Below, in pieces: positions 27,067 through 35,619 of a stretch of 64,000 nt of DNA. Location: positions 340,272 to 404,271 of the forward strand of contig CAQUUC010000002.1 in the NCBI GenBank assembly GCA_948896235.1. Reading direction: 5' to 3'. The translations under genes were made by a program, and so were the position numbers. The notes beneath the pieces are model-generated. The model did no database searches, was not told the DNA's origin, and saw only the letters and a program-made list of their open reading frames with translations. This DNA comes from an uncultured Clostridia bacterium. GTDB lineage: Bacteria; Bacillota; Clostridia; TANB77; CAG-508. How positions within the stretch are numbered: the stretch's first letter is position 1; the number at the start of each line of letters is the position of its first letter.

Positions 27067-27312
27067 CTAAATAAAACTTCTTTTTCCTAAAGTATTAGAT
27101 GATATATTAGAAATATATCCTTTTATAATGCCATTTTCTTTAGTAATAACAATTGATTTTGGTTTATTTTCGCTTATATCAAAAATATTTTTTTTGTCTA
27201 ATTTTTCTATAAATTTATTAAATACACTATTTTCTTTTAAAGAATAATAATCTAGTATAAATAATATATCTTTATTTTTTAAAACAATATCTTTTCCTAT
27301 ATGAAGATACAT
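27067..27312 (-). CDS. remB: RemB/YaaB-like DUF370 regulator
   Basis: An 81-residue protein starting MYLHIGKDIVLKNKDILFILDYYSL and ending with KPKSIVITKENGIIKGYISNISSNTLGKR. This is the DUF370/RemB (YaaB) family, and the position between recF and gyrB is the conserved Firmicutes place for it. In Bacillus the related RemA/RemB proteins regulate matrix genes and bind DNA. The start lies 12 bases after recF, so it is in the same operon. Confidence 0.8.
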   Translation of the reverse strand: MYLHIGKDIVLKNKDILFILDYYSLKENSVFNKFIEKLDKKNIFDISENKPKSIVITKENGIIKGYISNISSNTLGKRSFI

Positions 27313-27324
27313 TTTAATCCTCCT

Positions 27325-28389
27325 TTATTCACATTTTCCGTTTTTTATAAAATAGGTTTTGCACATTTTTTCAGAAATTGTGAATTCATCTGTACAAGTT
27401 ATTAATATTTGTGTATTACTTATACCTTTTAATAGATTTTCTCTTCTTTTTCCATCTAGTTCAGACATAAAATCATCTAATAACAAAATTGGATATTCTC
27501 CTATTTCTTCATAAACAATTTCAAGTTCAGAAAGTTTAAGTGAAAGAATTACAGTTCTATTTTGCCCTTGTGAACCATATATATTTACTTGTTTTCCATT
27601 AATAAATATGTATATATCATCTCTATGAATACCTTTTCCAGTATATCCTTTTTGTATATCTTGCTCCCATGAATCTTTTAATGATTGTAAATACTTTTCC
27701 TTATCTATACAATCTGTTATATATTTAATCTTTATTTCTTCTTTATTATCTGTTATATCATTATGAATTTTGCTTATTTTACTTTTAATTTTTTCTATAA
27801 ATTCATTTCTATATTCATAAACATAATTTGCATACTCAGCTAATTTCTCATCCCAAATTTCTAGCATTTCTTTAGGTTTATTTTCTAATTTTATTTGTCT
27901 TAAATAATTATTTCTTTGTTCTAATGTCTTTAAATACATATTTAAACAATAAACATATTTAGGTCTTAATTGACTTATTAAAATATTTAGAAACCTTCTT
28001 CTTTTTGCTGGTCCGCTTTTAAGTATTTCAATATCGTCTGGACTAAACATTACTATATTTATATTTCCTAAAATGTCACTTAATTTATTTTGTTTAATAT
28101 TATTTACAAATACATTTTTTTTATCATCTATTTCTATTTTTATTTTGCCATCTCTATCACTTTTTTCAAATTCAATTTCTATTTTTGAATTTTCTTCTCC
28201 TATTTTAATTAGTTCTTTTTCTTTCTTAGCTCTAAATGATTTTCCAATAGCACATAGAAATACAGCTTCTAATATATTTGTTTTTCCTTGTGCATTATCT
28301 CCAACAAATAAATTTATTCCTTTTTGCAAATCTATTTTTTGATTAGTATAATTTCTAAAATTATTTAATTTAATAGTTTTTATATACAT
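27325..28389 (-). CDS. recF: DNA replication/repair protein RecF
   Basis: A 354-residue SMC-like ATPase: Walker A FVGDNAQGKTNILEAVF (about residue 30-46), the ABC signature SQGQNRTVILSLKLSE, and Walker B YPILLLDDFMSELDGKRR. RecF with RecO and RecR loads RecA on gapped DNA. It lies 13 bases after dnaN in the origin operon. The length and motifs are normal. Confidence 0.95.
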   Translation of the reverse strand: MYIKTIKLNNFRNYTNQKIDLQKGINLFVGDNAQGKTNILEAVFLCAIGKSFRAKKEKELIKIGEENSKIEIEFEKSDRDGKIKIEIDDKKNVFVNNIKQNKLSDILGNINIVMFSPDDIEILKSGPAKRRRFLNILISQLRPKYVYCLNMYLKTLEQRNNYLRQIKLENKPKEMLEIWDEKLAEYANYVYEYRNEFIEKIKSKISKIHNDITDNKEEIKIKYITDCIDKEKYLQSLKDSWEQDIQKGYTGKGIHRDDIYIFINGKQVNIYGSQGQNRTVILSLKLSELEIVYEEIGEYPILLLDDFMSELDGKRRENLLKGISNTQILITCTDEFTISEKMCKTYFIKNGKCE

Positions 28390-28402
28390 TATTTACTCCA
28401 AA

Positions 28403-29518
28403 CTAGTCTTTTAATCTTATTGGTAGGATCATATATGTATAATCTCCTTCTTCAATTGGTCTTATAATACATGGTGAAATATTTGATCCAAAATCTACAT
28501 ATACTTCTTCATCCTCTATAACTTTAAGTGCATCTAAGAAATATTTTGGATTAAATCCTGCTTCTAAGTTTTTTCCTTCTGTTGATACATATAATTCTTC
28601 TTTTGCATCACCTGTTTGGTTTGTACAAGATATTGTTACTTTTCCAATATCTATTAATACTTTAACAGGATATTTTTTTTCTTTTTCTGTAGATGATGCT
28701 GATATTAAACTAATTCTTTCAAAACAATCTTGTAAGCTATTTTTATTAATTCTGATCCTTGTTTCCCAATTTTCAGGAATTACATTTGAATAATTTAAAA
28801 ATTCCCCATCTAATAATCTTGTTACTATTTTACAATTATCCATTTCAAATAATGCTTGATTTTTTGAAACACCTATTGTTATATTATCAAACGAATCTAA
28901 TATTATTTTATTTACTTCATTTAAAGTTTTTCCCGGAATAACAGCACTAAAATCATTTTTATTATTAGATAATGTTGTACTATTCCATGCAAGTCTAAAT
29001 CCATCAACAGCAACAACATTTAATTTGTTTCCTGATGTTTGAAATAGACATCCTGTAAAAATTGGTCTATTTTCTTCTATACTTACTGCAAAAATAGTTT
29101 TTCTAATCATACTCTTTAAAGTATTTTGTTCAATACTAATTGAATTCTCAATATTAATTTTAGGTAATTCTGGAAATTCTTCTGGGTTCATTGTAGCAAG
29201 CTTATATAAAGATCCTTCACATTCTATTACTAATAAATTACTATCATTTAATGTAATATTTATTTCAGTATCTGGTAATTTTCTAATAATTTCACTAAAC
29301 ATTATGGCATTAACAACGGTACTTCCTTGTTCTATAAGTTTAGCTTCCATAATGTATTCTATACCTATTTCTAAATCATACGTTGTAAATTTTATTTCAT
29401 TATCATTTGTTTGAATTAATATTCCTTCTAGTATTGGCATTGTTGTTTTTGATGCTACCGCCTTAATTACGGAATTAAGTGCTTTAAGGATTTTATCCTT
29501 TTCACATACAAATTTCAT
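28403..29518 (-). CDS. dnaN: DNA polymerase III beta sliding clamp
   Basis: A 371-residue protein with three clamp repeats. It starts MKFVCEKDKILKALNSVIKAV and ends with YTYMILPIRL, the conserved clamp C-terminus. The ATG at 29518 has AAAGGAG upstream, while a GTG three codons earlier is too close to that site. The ring-shaped dimer tethers DNA polymerases to template. It is divided from dnaA by an origin-like spacer containing DnaA boxes. Confidence 0.96.
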   Translation of the reverse strand: MKFVCEKDKILKALNSVIKAVASKTTMPILEGILIQTNDNEIKFTTYDLEIGIEYIMEAKLIEQGSTVVNAIMFSEIIRKLPDTEINITLNDSNLLVIECEGSLYKLATMNPEEFPELPKINIENSISIEQNTLKSMIRKTIFAVSIEENRPIFTGCLFQTSGNKLNVVAVDGFRLAWNSTTLSNNKNDFSAVIPGKTLNEVNKIILDSFDNITIGVSKNQALFEMDNCKIVTRLLDGEFLNYSNVIPENWETRIRINKNSLQDCFERISLISASSTEKEKKYPVKVLIDIGKVTISCTNQTGDAKEELYVSTEGKNLEAGFNPKYFLDALKVIEDEEVYVDFGSNISPCIIRPIEEGDYTYMILPIRLKD

Positions 29519-29841
29519 TTTGAACACTCCTTTATATATAAATAAATATTTTTAGTAGTAATAGTATTAGGTATTGTGGATTTGGTGGAAAACATCGAAG
29601 TCCTTACAAATCCCTAATAAAATTGATGTGTATTATACTGTTGATAATTTAAATAAGTATCCACAATAAAAAATTTGGTATGTGGAAATTCAAGTTTTCA
29701 ACAGGTTATTTACAAAGTTTTAACAAAACTTTGTGGATAATCAATGTAAGCTTTCCGTAAGAATAAATTTAATCTTTTTTTCAAACGGAAGTTTTTACAA
29801 ACATAAATTTTAAAAAGTTCTAATAATTGTGTATATATTAA
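29519..29841. other. oriC sub-region between dnaA and dnaN
   Basis: A 320-base spacer with a perfect DnaA box TGTGGATAA (29732-29740, complement of TTATCCACA) and several near-matches (TGTGGATTT near 29567, TATCCACAA near 29658). With the cluster upstream of dnaA this gives the bipartite origin typical of Firmicutes. Confidence 0.7.
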
Positions 29842-31179
29842 TTAATTTGAATTTAGTATTAAGTTTTTCACACTATCCACAATTAATTTTGTATTTCCAT
29901 TTTCTTTGATTTCATTTTCTATTTTTCTACAAGCATGCATTACGGTTGTGTGATCTCTTTTTCCAAAACTATCTCCTATTCTTGCAAGTTGCATTTGAGC
30001 AATATCACGACATAAATACATTGCGATTTGTCTTGGATATGCTAAATCATTTGAACGTTTTGAACTTTTTAAATCTTTTGGATTTAAGTTAAAATATTTA
30101 GCAACTACCTCTTGTATATAATCTGGTGAAACTATTTTTTCTTTTTGAGAGACAATATCGTTAATTGCTTTCTCTGCCATTTCCATTGTTAAAGGGCTAT
30201 GTGTTAAAGATGCCTTCGCAATCATTTTATTAAGAACACCTTCTAGTTCTCTAATATTGGAATCTATTTTTGTAGCAATATTAGAAAGAATCATATCATC
30301 TATACTAATATTATCAAATTGAGCTTTTTTTCTAAGAATAGCTAGACGCGTTTCATAATCTGGATTTGATATATCTGCTATAAGTCCCCATTCAAAACGA
30401 GATTTTAGTCTATCTTCAAGAAGTTTCATTTCTTTTGGTGGTCTATCACTAGAAATTATTATTTGTTTTCCGCTTTCATGTAAAGTATTAAAGGTATGGA
30501 AAAATTCTTCTTGAATTCTTTCTTTACCAGCAATAAATTGAATATCATCTATTAATAAAACATCTACATTTCTATATGTATTTCTAAAATCTTCAGTTTT
30601 GTTATCTCGTATTGAGTTTATTAAATGATTTGTAAATTTTTCAGATGTTACATATAGTACTTTTGAAGAATTATTCTTTTTTATAATAGCATTACCAATA
30701 GCATGCATTAAGTGAGTTTTTCCAAGTCCAACTCCTCCATATAAAAATAAAGGATTATATGAAGTGGCAGGTGCTTCAGCAACAGCCAAAGCTGCTGCAT
30801 GTGCAAAACGGTTACTATTTCCAACAACAAAAGTATCAAAAGTATATTTTGAATTAAGTGATGAACTTGAATAACCTGAAATAGAATCAACAGAATCGTT
30901 TGCTATGATCTCAGCTTGTTTTATTGCGTTTTCAGCTAATACAAGATTAATTTCACACTCACTATTTGTTATATATTTAAAGGTATTTAAAATTAAATCG
31001 TAATAACGGTTATTAATAGAATCCTTATGAACATTAGAGGTAACAGATATAATGTAAATATTACCTTCTTTCCCAACTAATTCAAGGTTTTTAATCCAAG
31101 TATCAAAAGCAATTCTAGTTATTTCATCTTTTAATAATTCTTTAGCTTTATCCATAAGATCAGTTAATTCTGTTTGCAT
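29842..31179 (-). CDS. dnaA: Chromosomal replication initiator DnaA
   Basis: A 445-residue AAA+ protein: domain I (LMDKAKELLKDEITRIAFDTWI), Walker A GGVGLGKTHLMHAIGN, Walker B LLIDDIQFIAGKERIQEEFF, and domain IV with the DnaA signature DIAQMQLARIGDSFGKRDHTTVMHACRK. It binds DnaA boxes and opens oriC. Boxes lie on both sides of the gene. A perfect-like box near its own stop could help autoregulation. Confidence 0.97.
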   Translation of the reverse strand: MQTELTDLMDKAKELLKDEITRIAFDTWIKNLELVGKEGNIYIISVTSNVHKDSINNRYYDLILNTFKYITNSECEINLVLAENAIKQAEIIANDSVDSISGYSSSSLNSKYTFDTFVVGNSNRFAHAAALAVAEAPATSYNPLFLYGGVGLGKTHLMHAIGNAIIKKNNSSKVLYVTSEKFTNHLINSIRDNKTEDFRNTYRNVDVLLIDDIQFIAGKERIQEEFFHTFNTLHESGKQIIISSDRPPKEMKLLEDRLKSRFEWGLIADISNPDYETRLAILRKKAQFDNISIDDMILSNIATKIDSNIRELEGVLNKMIAKASLTHSPLTMEMAEKAINDIVSQKEKIVSPDYIQEVVAKYFNLNPKDLKSSKRSNDLAYPRQIAMYLCRDIAQMQLARIGDSFGKRDHTTVMHACRKIENEIKENGNTKLIVDSVKNLILNSN

Positions 31180-31480
31180 TGTTAATTCATTCCTTCCACA
31201 GAGTTTTATATTATTATTTCAATATTTACAAAAAATAAAAAGCAAACTTATCCACATACTTATCCACAAATGTGTATAAGTTTTATGTAAAATTTATGTG
31301 TTAAAGTTTTCTTTGGTTTAATAAAAAAAATATAATAATTTTTTTGTGTACGCTAATCATATCAAAAAAAATAGAAAATAGTCAATACAAATGTGGAAAA
31401 AAATCAAAAAATGTGGATAATTTTTCTAAGAGGCAAGTGTGCGTAAGGAAAATTGGGGGAACGATGCAGAGTTAAAAGAT
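31180..31480. other. oriC: DnaA-box cluster upstream of dnaA
   Basis: Consensus or near-consensus DnaA boxes at 31248-31256 (TTATCCACA), 31260-31268 (TTATCCACA), 31271-31279 (TTATACACA on the minus strand) and 31412-31420 (TTATCCACA on the minus strand), with AT-rich DNA between. Divergent dnaA and rpmH flank it, so this is the likely initiation region. Confidence 0.85.
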
Positions 31481-31550
31481 ATAAAAAATTAACTAATTAG
31501 TATATTCTATATTATAATAGTAGGATTTTACAAAAATTGCTTGATTTTCC

Positions 31551-31580
31551 TTGACAAAATACTTTCAAATATTATATAAT
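31551..31580 (+). promoter_or_regulatory. rpmH promoter
   Basis: TTGACA (31551-31556) and TATAAT (31575-31580) with an 18-bp spacer, about 70 bases before the rpmH start. Confidence 0.75.
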
Positions 31581-31648
31581 TATTTTACTTGTTTTGAAAG
31601 TAAGAGAGTTATAGATTACTTACGGAATATAGTTTTAGGAGGTGCAAA

Positions 31649-31783
31649 ATGAAAAGAACATTTCAACCAAAAAAGAGACAAGAACAAAAAGAACATGGAT
31701 TCTTAAAAAGAATGAAAACTAGAGCAGGTAGAAATATATTAAAAGCAAGACGTGCTAAAGGAAGAAAGAAACTAAGTGCTTAA
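31649..31783 (+). CDS. rpmH: 50S ribosomal protein L34
   Basis: A 44-residue, very basic protein, MKRTFQPKKRQEQKEHGF through RAKGRKKLSA, with the invariant L34 motifs. AGGAGGTG precedes the ATG. It is the first rightward gene from oriC, as in most bacteria, and is followed by a terminator-like hairpin that may tune the ratio to rnpA. Confidence 0.97.
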   Translation: MKRTFQPKKRQEQKEHGFLKRMKTRAGRNILKARRAKGRKKLSA

Positions 31784-31792
31784 GGTATATGT

Positions 31793-31819
31793 GAGCCACA
31801 GTTTGTTGTGGCTCTTTTT
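31793..31819 (+). terminator. Intercistronic terminator/attenuator between rpmH and rnpA
   Basis: GAGCCACA and TGTGGCTC form an 8-bp stem followed by TTTTT. It probably partly terminates transcription after rpmH. Confidence 0.8.
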
Positions 31820-31844
31820 GCGATAGGTATTAAGAGTGATAATT

Positions 31845-32186
31845 ATGAAAAAAACATTGAAATTAAAGAAAAATTATGAATTTAAAAGAGTGCTTACAAA
31901 AGGAAAGTACTACTCAGGAAAATATTTAGACGTTTTTGTTAAAGAACAAAAGGATAAAACTATGAATTATATAGGAATTGCAATAGGTGTAAAAATAGCA
32001 AAAGCAGTTAAAAGAAATAGAATAAAAAGACTTATTAGCGAGAATTATAGACTTATGGAGCAAAAATTAAAAACAGGTTATAATATAGTTTTTTTATGGA
32101 AAAAGAAAGTAGATATAAAAAATGCAACTTTTTCTAATATACAAGGTGATATGATAAGTATTTTTGAAAGAATGGGAATATTGTAA
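31845..32186 (+). CDS. rnpA: Ribonuclease P protein component
   Basis: A 113-residue basic protein: MKKTLKLKKNYEFKRVLTKGK and the RNR signature KAVKRNRIKRLISENYR. It binds the RNase P RNA for tRNA 5' maturation. I used the ATG at 31845; a GTG three codons upstream is also possible. The neighbourhood rpmH-rnpA-yidD-yidC is standard. Confidence 0.95.
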   Translation: MKKTLKLKKNYEFKRVLTKGKYYSGKYLDVFVKEQKDKTMNYIGIAIGVKIAKAVKRNRIKRLISENYRLMEQKLKTGYNIVFLWKKKVDIKNATFSNIQGDMISIFERMGIL

Positions 32187-32189
32187 ATA

Positions 32190-32408
32190 ATGAAGAAACT
32201 ATTCATTTTTTTTATCGATTTATATAAAAAATATATTTCACCGCTTATTCACAGTATGGGATTTGATTGCAAATATTATCCAACATGCTCAGATTATACA
32301 AGACAAGCTATTGAAAAGTACGGAATTGTAAAAGGTGGATTTTTAGGAATAAAAAGAATTTTAAAGTGCAATCCTTTTTCTAAAGGGGGATATGACCCTC
32401 TTAAATAG
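32190..32408 (+). CDS. yidD: YidD membrane protein insertion efficiency factor
   Basis: A 72-residue protein with IDLYKKYISPLIHSMG, the CKYYPTCSDYTRQAI cysteine motif and GGYDPLK at the end, all typical of YidD. It aids YidC-dependent membrane insertion. It starts three bases after rnpA. Confidence 0.94.
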   Translation: MKKLFIFFIDLYKKYISPLIHSMGFDCKYYPTCSDYTRQAIEKYGIVKGGFLGIKRILKCNPFSKGGYDPLK

Positions 32409-32430
32409 GATTTTTAAGGAGAATAAATAT

Positions 32431-33255
32431 ATGATATCTTTTTTTGCAAATATATTTGGTTATGTTTTAAATTGGTTTTATGGATTTGTAGGTAATTATG
32501 GATTAGCAATTATATTGTTTTCAATAGTGCTAAAATTAATAATGTTACCAATTTCAATAAAACAACAAAAAACAATGAAGAAATCAGCAAAAATACAAGA
32601 AAAAATGAGAGAACTTCAAGACAAATATAAAAATAATCCAGAAAAATTAAATCAAGAAACATTGGAGTTATATAAAACTGAAAAAATGAGTCCGTTTAGT
32701 GGATGTTTCAGTGCTATTGCTCAAATTTTAATTTTATTTGCAGTATTTTATTTAGTTAGAAGTCCACTTACATATATGAAAAAAGTAGATACAGAATTAA
32801 TAAATCAATATACAAATGAAATAGAACAAGCTGAAGATGGTAAAAAGTCTACATATCCAGAAATAGCAGTAATTAAGCAAAAAGGTACAGAAGATGATAG
32901 AGTTTATATAAATATGGAATTTTTGGGATTAGATTTAAGTAGTGTTCCAACTCAAAGTTTAAACGACTGGAGAGTATATATAATTCCAGCATTATATGTT
33001 TTAACATCTTTTGTATCAATGAGAATGACCACTGCTATGCAAACAAAGAAAAAAGAAGAAAATAAAGAAACAAATGAATTAGATGCAGTGGCACAAGCAA
33101 ATAAGAGTATGAGTTATATTATGCCTATTATGTCTGTTTCAATAGCAATAATTGCACCATTAGGACTTGCTTTATATTGGTTAATTAGTAATTTATTAAT
33201 GATTGTAGAACGACTAGTATTAAATAGATTTCTTAAAAATGAGGAGGAAGCTTAA
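32431..33255 (+). CDS. yidC: YidC/Oxa1/SpoIIIJ membrane insertase
   Basis: A 274-residue polytopic protein. The ATG at 32431 has AAGGAG eight bases upstream; the longer frame overlapping yidD has none. GLAIILFSIVLKLIMLPISIKQQKTMKK is the first conserved insertase helix and its cytoplasmic coiled hairpin follows. A ~70-residue insertion (about residues 130-180) lies between later helices. The insertase inserts membrane proteins alone or with SecYEG. The stop TAA abuts the jag ATG, so the two are coupled. Confidence 0.93.
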   Translation: MISFFANIFGYVLNWFYGFVGNYGLAIILFSIVLKLIMLPISIKQQKTMKKSAKIQEKMRELQDKYKNNPEKLNQETLELYKTEKMSPFSGCFSAIAQILILFAVFYLVRSPLTYMKKVDTELINQYTNEIEQAEDGKKSTYPEIAVIKQKGTEDDRVYINMEFLGLDLSSVPTQSLNDWRVYIIPALYVLTSFVSMRMTTAMQTKKKEENKETNELDAVAQANKSMSYIMPIMSVSIAIIAPLGLALYWLISNLLMIVERLVLNRFLKNEEEA

Positions 33256-33942
33256 ATGGTAGAAGGTAAAATTTTTGAAGGAAAGACTACAAATGAAGCA
33301 ATTGAAAATGGTTTAAAAGCATTAGGGATAAGAAAAGAAGATGCAGAAATAAAAGTTTTAGAAAATGAAGATAAAAGAAGTTTTTTTAGTATATTAGCAC
33401 CAAGGGTTGTTAAAGTTGAAATTAAAAGTAAAGAAGAAAGAAGACATGAAAAAGAAAAAAGAGTAAACGAAGATTTACAAAATATTGATTTTAATAAAGC
33501 AATAAAAAATGTTGAAAACTTCTTGGGTGACTGGATCAAAACAATACCAGGAGATGGTATTGAGTATAATGTAATACAAAGTGATATTTACGTTAAAGTA
33601 GATATAAATGGAGAAGATTTAAATTATTTAATAGGACATAGAGGAGAAACTCTTAATAATTTACAATCTATTCTTTCTTGTATTGCAAGCAAAGGATCAG
33701 AATATAAAGTTAGAGTTGTTTTAAATATTTGTGGATATAAAGAAAAAAGAGAAAAGGCATTAGAAGAATTGGCAGAGAAATTAGAAAAGACAGTTATAAG
33801 AACAAGAAAGTCTATTACATTAGAACCAATGACAGCGTATGAAAGAAAAATAATACATTCAAAACTACAAAACAGTAATAAAGTTACAACATCAAGTGTC
33901 GGTGAAGAACCATATAGAAAAGTAGTAATTTCATTAAAATAG
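33256..33942 (+). CDS. jag: Jag (KhpB) RNA-binding protein, SpoIIIJ-associated
   Basis: A 228-residue protein with a Jag_N domain (MVEGKIFEGKTTNEAIENGL), a KH-II domain with ININGEDLNYLIGHRGETLNNLQ, and an R3H domain ending LEPMTAYERKIIHSKLQ. It is adjacent to yidC without a gap, as is usual in Firmicutes. KhpB-type proteins bind RNA and affect cell elongation in streptococci. Confidence 0.92.
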   Translation: MVEGKIFEGKTTNEAIENGLKALGIRKEDAEIKVLENEDKRSFFSILAPRVVKVEIKSKEERRHEKEKRVNEDLQNIDFNKAIKNVENFLGDWIKTIPGDGIEYNVIQSDIYVKVDINGEDLNYLIGHRGETLNNLQSILSCIASKGSEYKVRVVLNICGYKEKREKALEELAEKLEKTVIRTRKSITLEPMTAYERKIIHSKLQNSNKVTTSSVGEEPYRKVVISLK

Positions 33943-34055
33943 AATATGAAAATCGGAAGTCAAAGTTCGGATTTTAATCAATTTAAAAAATTAATTTTTA
34001 AAAGGATTTTATCTGTATTTTGGCTTTTTTTAATAAATAAAAAGGTGGTAAAGTT

Positions 34056-35429
34056 ATGAGTACAATAGCAGCTATTTCAACAGCACCAGGCATTGGTGGA
34101 ATTGGAATTGTAAGAATGAGTGGAGAAAATACTTTTAAAATATTAAATAAAATATTTAGACCTAAAAATTCAGTTAATCTAGATGAAGTAAAGGGATATA
34201 CAATCAAATATGGATATATTGTAAATAATGATGAAATAATTGATGAAGTATTAGTTTCGTTTTTTAGAGCACCAAATAGTTATACAACTGAAAATTTATG
34301 CGAAATTAGTTCTCATGGAGGAGCATATATAGTAAGAAAAATATTAGAGACGTGTTTAGAAAATGGAGCGAATCTTGCTGAACCAGGAGAATTTACAAAG
34401 CGTGCATTTTTAAATGGAAGAATGGATTTATCACAAGCAGAAGCTGTTATTGATGTTATCAATGCAGTAAGTGATAAAGAAGCAAAAACATCTATTAAAC
34501 AACTAGAAGGAATACTATCTAAACAAATAAAAGAAATTAGAGATTTACTTATGTCTGTAATGGTCAATATAGAAGTAAGTATTGATTATCCTGAATATGA
34601 CGTAGAAGAAGTTACAAATAAAGAAGCGTATTCTATTTTACAACAGGTATATACGAAACTTGAAAAACTTTTAAAAAGCTTTGATAACGGTAAGATAATA
34701 AAAAATGGAATAAAAGTAGCAATAATTGGAAAACCAAATGCAGGAAAGTCTTCTTTATTAAACAGTATATTAAAAGAAGAAAGAGCAATAGTAACAGATA
34801 TTGAAGGAACTACTAGAGATACAATAGAAGAGCATATAACAGTTTCAGGAATTCCAATACATATTATTGATACAGCAGGAATAAGAAAAGCAGACAATGA
34901 AGTGGAAAAAATTGGAATAGAAAAATCTAAAAAAATGGCAGAAGAAGCAGATTTAATTATCGCTATATTTGATATGAGTAGGCCGTTTGATAAAGAAGAT
35001 GAAGAAATTTTAAATCTACTTAAAGGAAAGAAAAGTATCATTTTATTGAATAAAATAGATTTACAAACAGATAGTGAAATAAAACATATAATACAAGAAA
35101 AAATAGGAGATATTGAGTCAATTGAAATTTCTGCTAAAGAAAGTATAGGAATTGAAAATATATACGATAGAATTTCTAAAATGTTTGAGCTAAATGAAAT
35201 TAGTTTAGAAGGTGATGCAATAATTACTAATGTAAGGCATAAAGAAATTATTTCTAAAGCATTACAGTTAACTAAAAATGCAATGGATGCAATGACAGGA
35301 TATTTACCAATAGATATTATAGGAGTATATATTAAAGAAATTATGGAAGAGTTAGGTAAGATAACTGGAGAAAGTGTTTCAGGAGAAATTATAAAAGAGA
35401 TATTTTCTAAATTTTGTCTTGGAAAATAA
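34056..35429 (+). CDS. mnmE: tRNA modification GTPase MnmE
   Basis: A 457-residue GTPase: N-terminal folate-binding-like domain (STAPGIGGIGIVRMSG), G1 GKPNAGKSSLLN, G2-G3 EGTTRDTIEE and DTAGIRK, NKID G4, and the C-terminal FCLGK (C-x-G-K) motif. With MnmG it adds the carboxymethylaminomethyl group at wobble U34 of tRNAs. mnmG follows. Possibly relevant to decoding of A/G-ending codons in this genome. Confidence 0.96.
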   Translation: MSTIAAISTAPGIGGIGIVRMSGENTFKILNKIFRPKNSVNLDEVKGYTIKYGYIVNNDEIIDEVLVSFFRAPNSYTTENLCEISSHGGAYIVRKILETCLENGANLAEPGEFTKRAFLNGRMDLSQAEAVIDVINAVSDKEAKTSIKQLEGILSKQIKEIRDLLMSVMVNIEVSIDYPEYDVEEVTNKEAYSILQQVYTKLEKLLKSFDNGKIIKNGIKVAIIGKPNAGKSSLLNSILKEERAIVTDIEGTTRDTIEEHITVSGIPIHIIDTAGIRKADNEVEKIGIEKSKKMAEEADLIIAIFDMSRPFDKEDEEILNLLKGKKSIILLNKIDLQTDSEIKHIIQEKIGDIESIEISAKESIGIENIYDRISKMFELNEISLEGDAIITNVRHKEIISKALQLTKNAMDAMTGYLPIDIIGVYIKEIMEELGKITGESVSGEIIKEIFSKFCLGK

Positions 35430-35584
35430 AGTACGAGGATTTGATATAAGGCAATTATATTTGAAATTAATATAATTAACCGTTAAAACAAAGAATACTG
35501 TCAAAACTAATTTTGATGCGAAATCAAAAAAATAGTATAAGTTTAAATAATAATTGTCAAAATGTTACACAGAACAAAAATTCT

Positions 35585-35600
35585 TGTTTCACAAGAAACG
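35585..35600. promoter_or_regulatory. Candidate parS (ParB-binding) site
   Basis: TGTTTCACAAGAAACG matches the consensus TGTTTCACGTGAAACA at 13 of 16 positions, including both half-sites except the last base. It lies upstream of mnmG and within 4 kb of parA-parB, where parS sites usually cluster. Confidence 0.5.
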
Positions 35601-35619
35601 AAATATTGGAGGAATAAAA

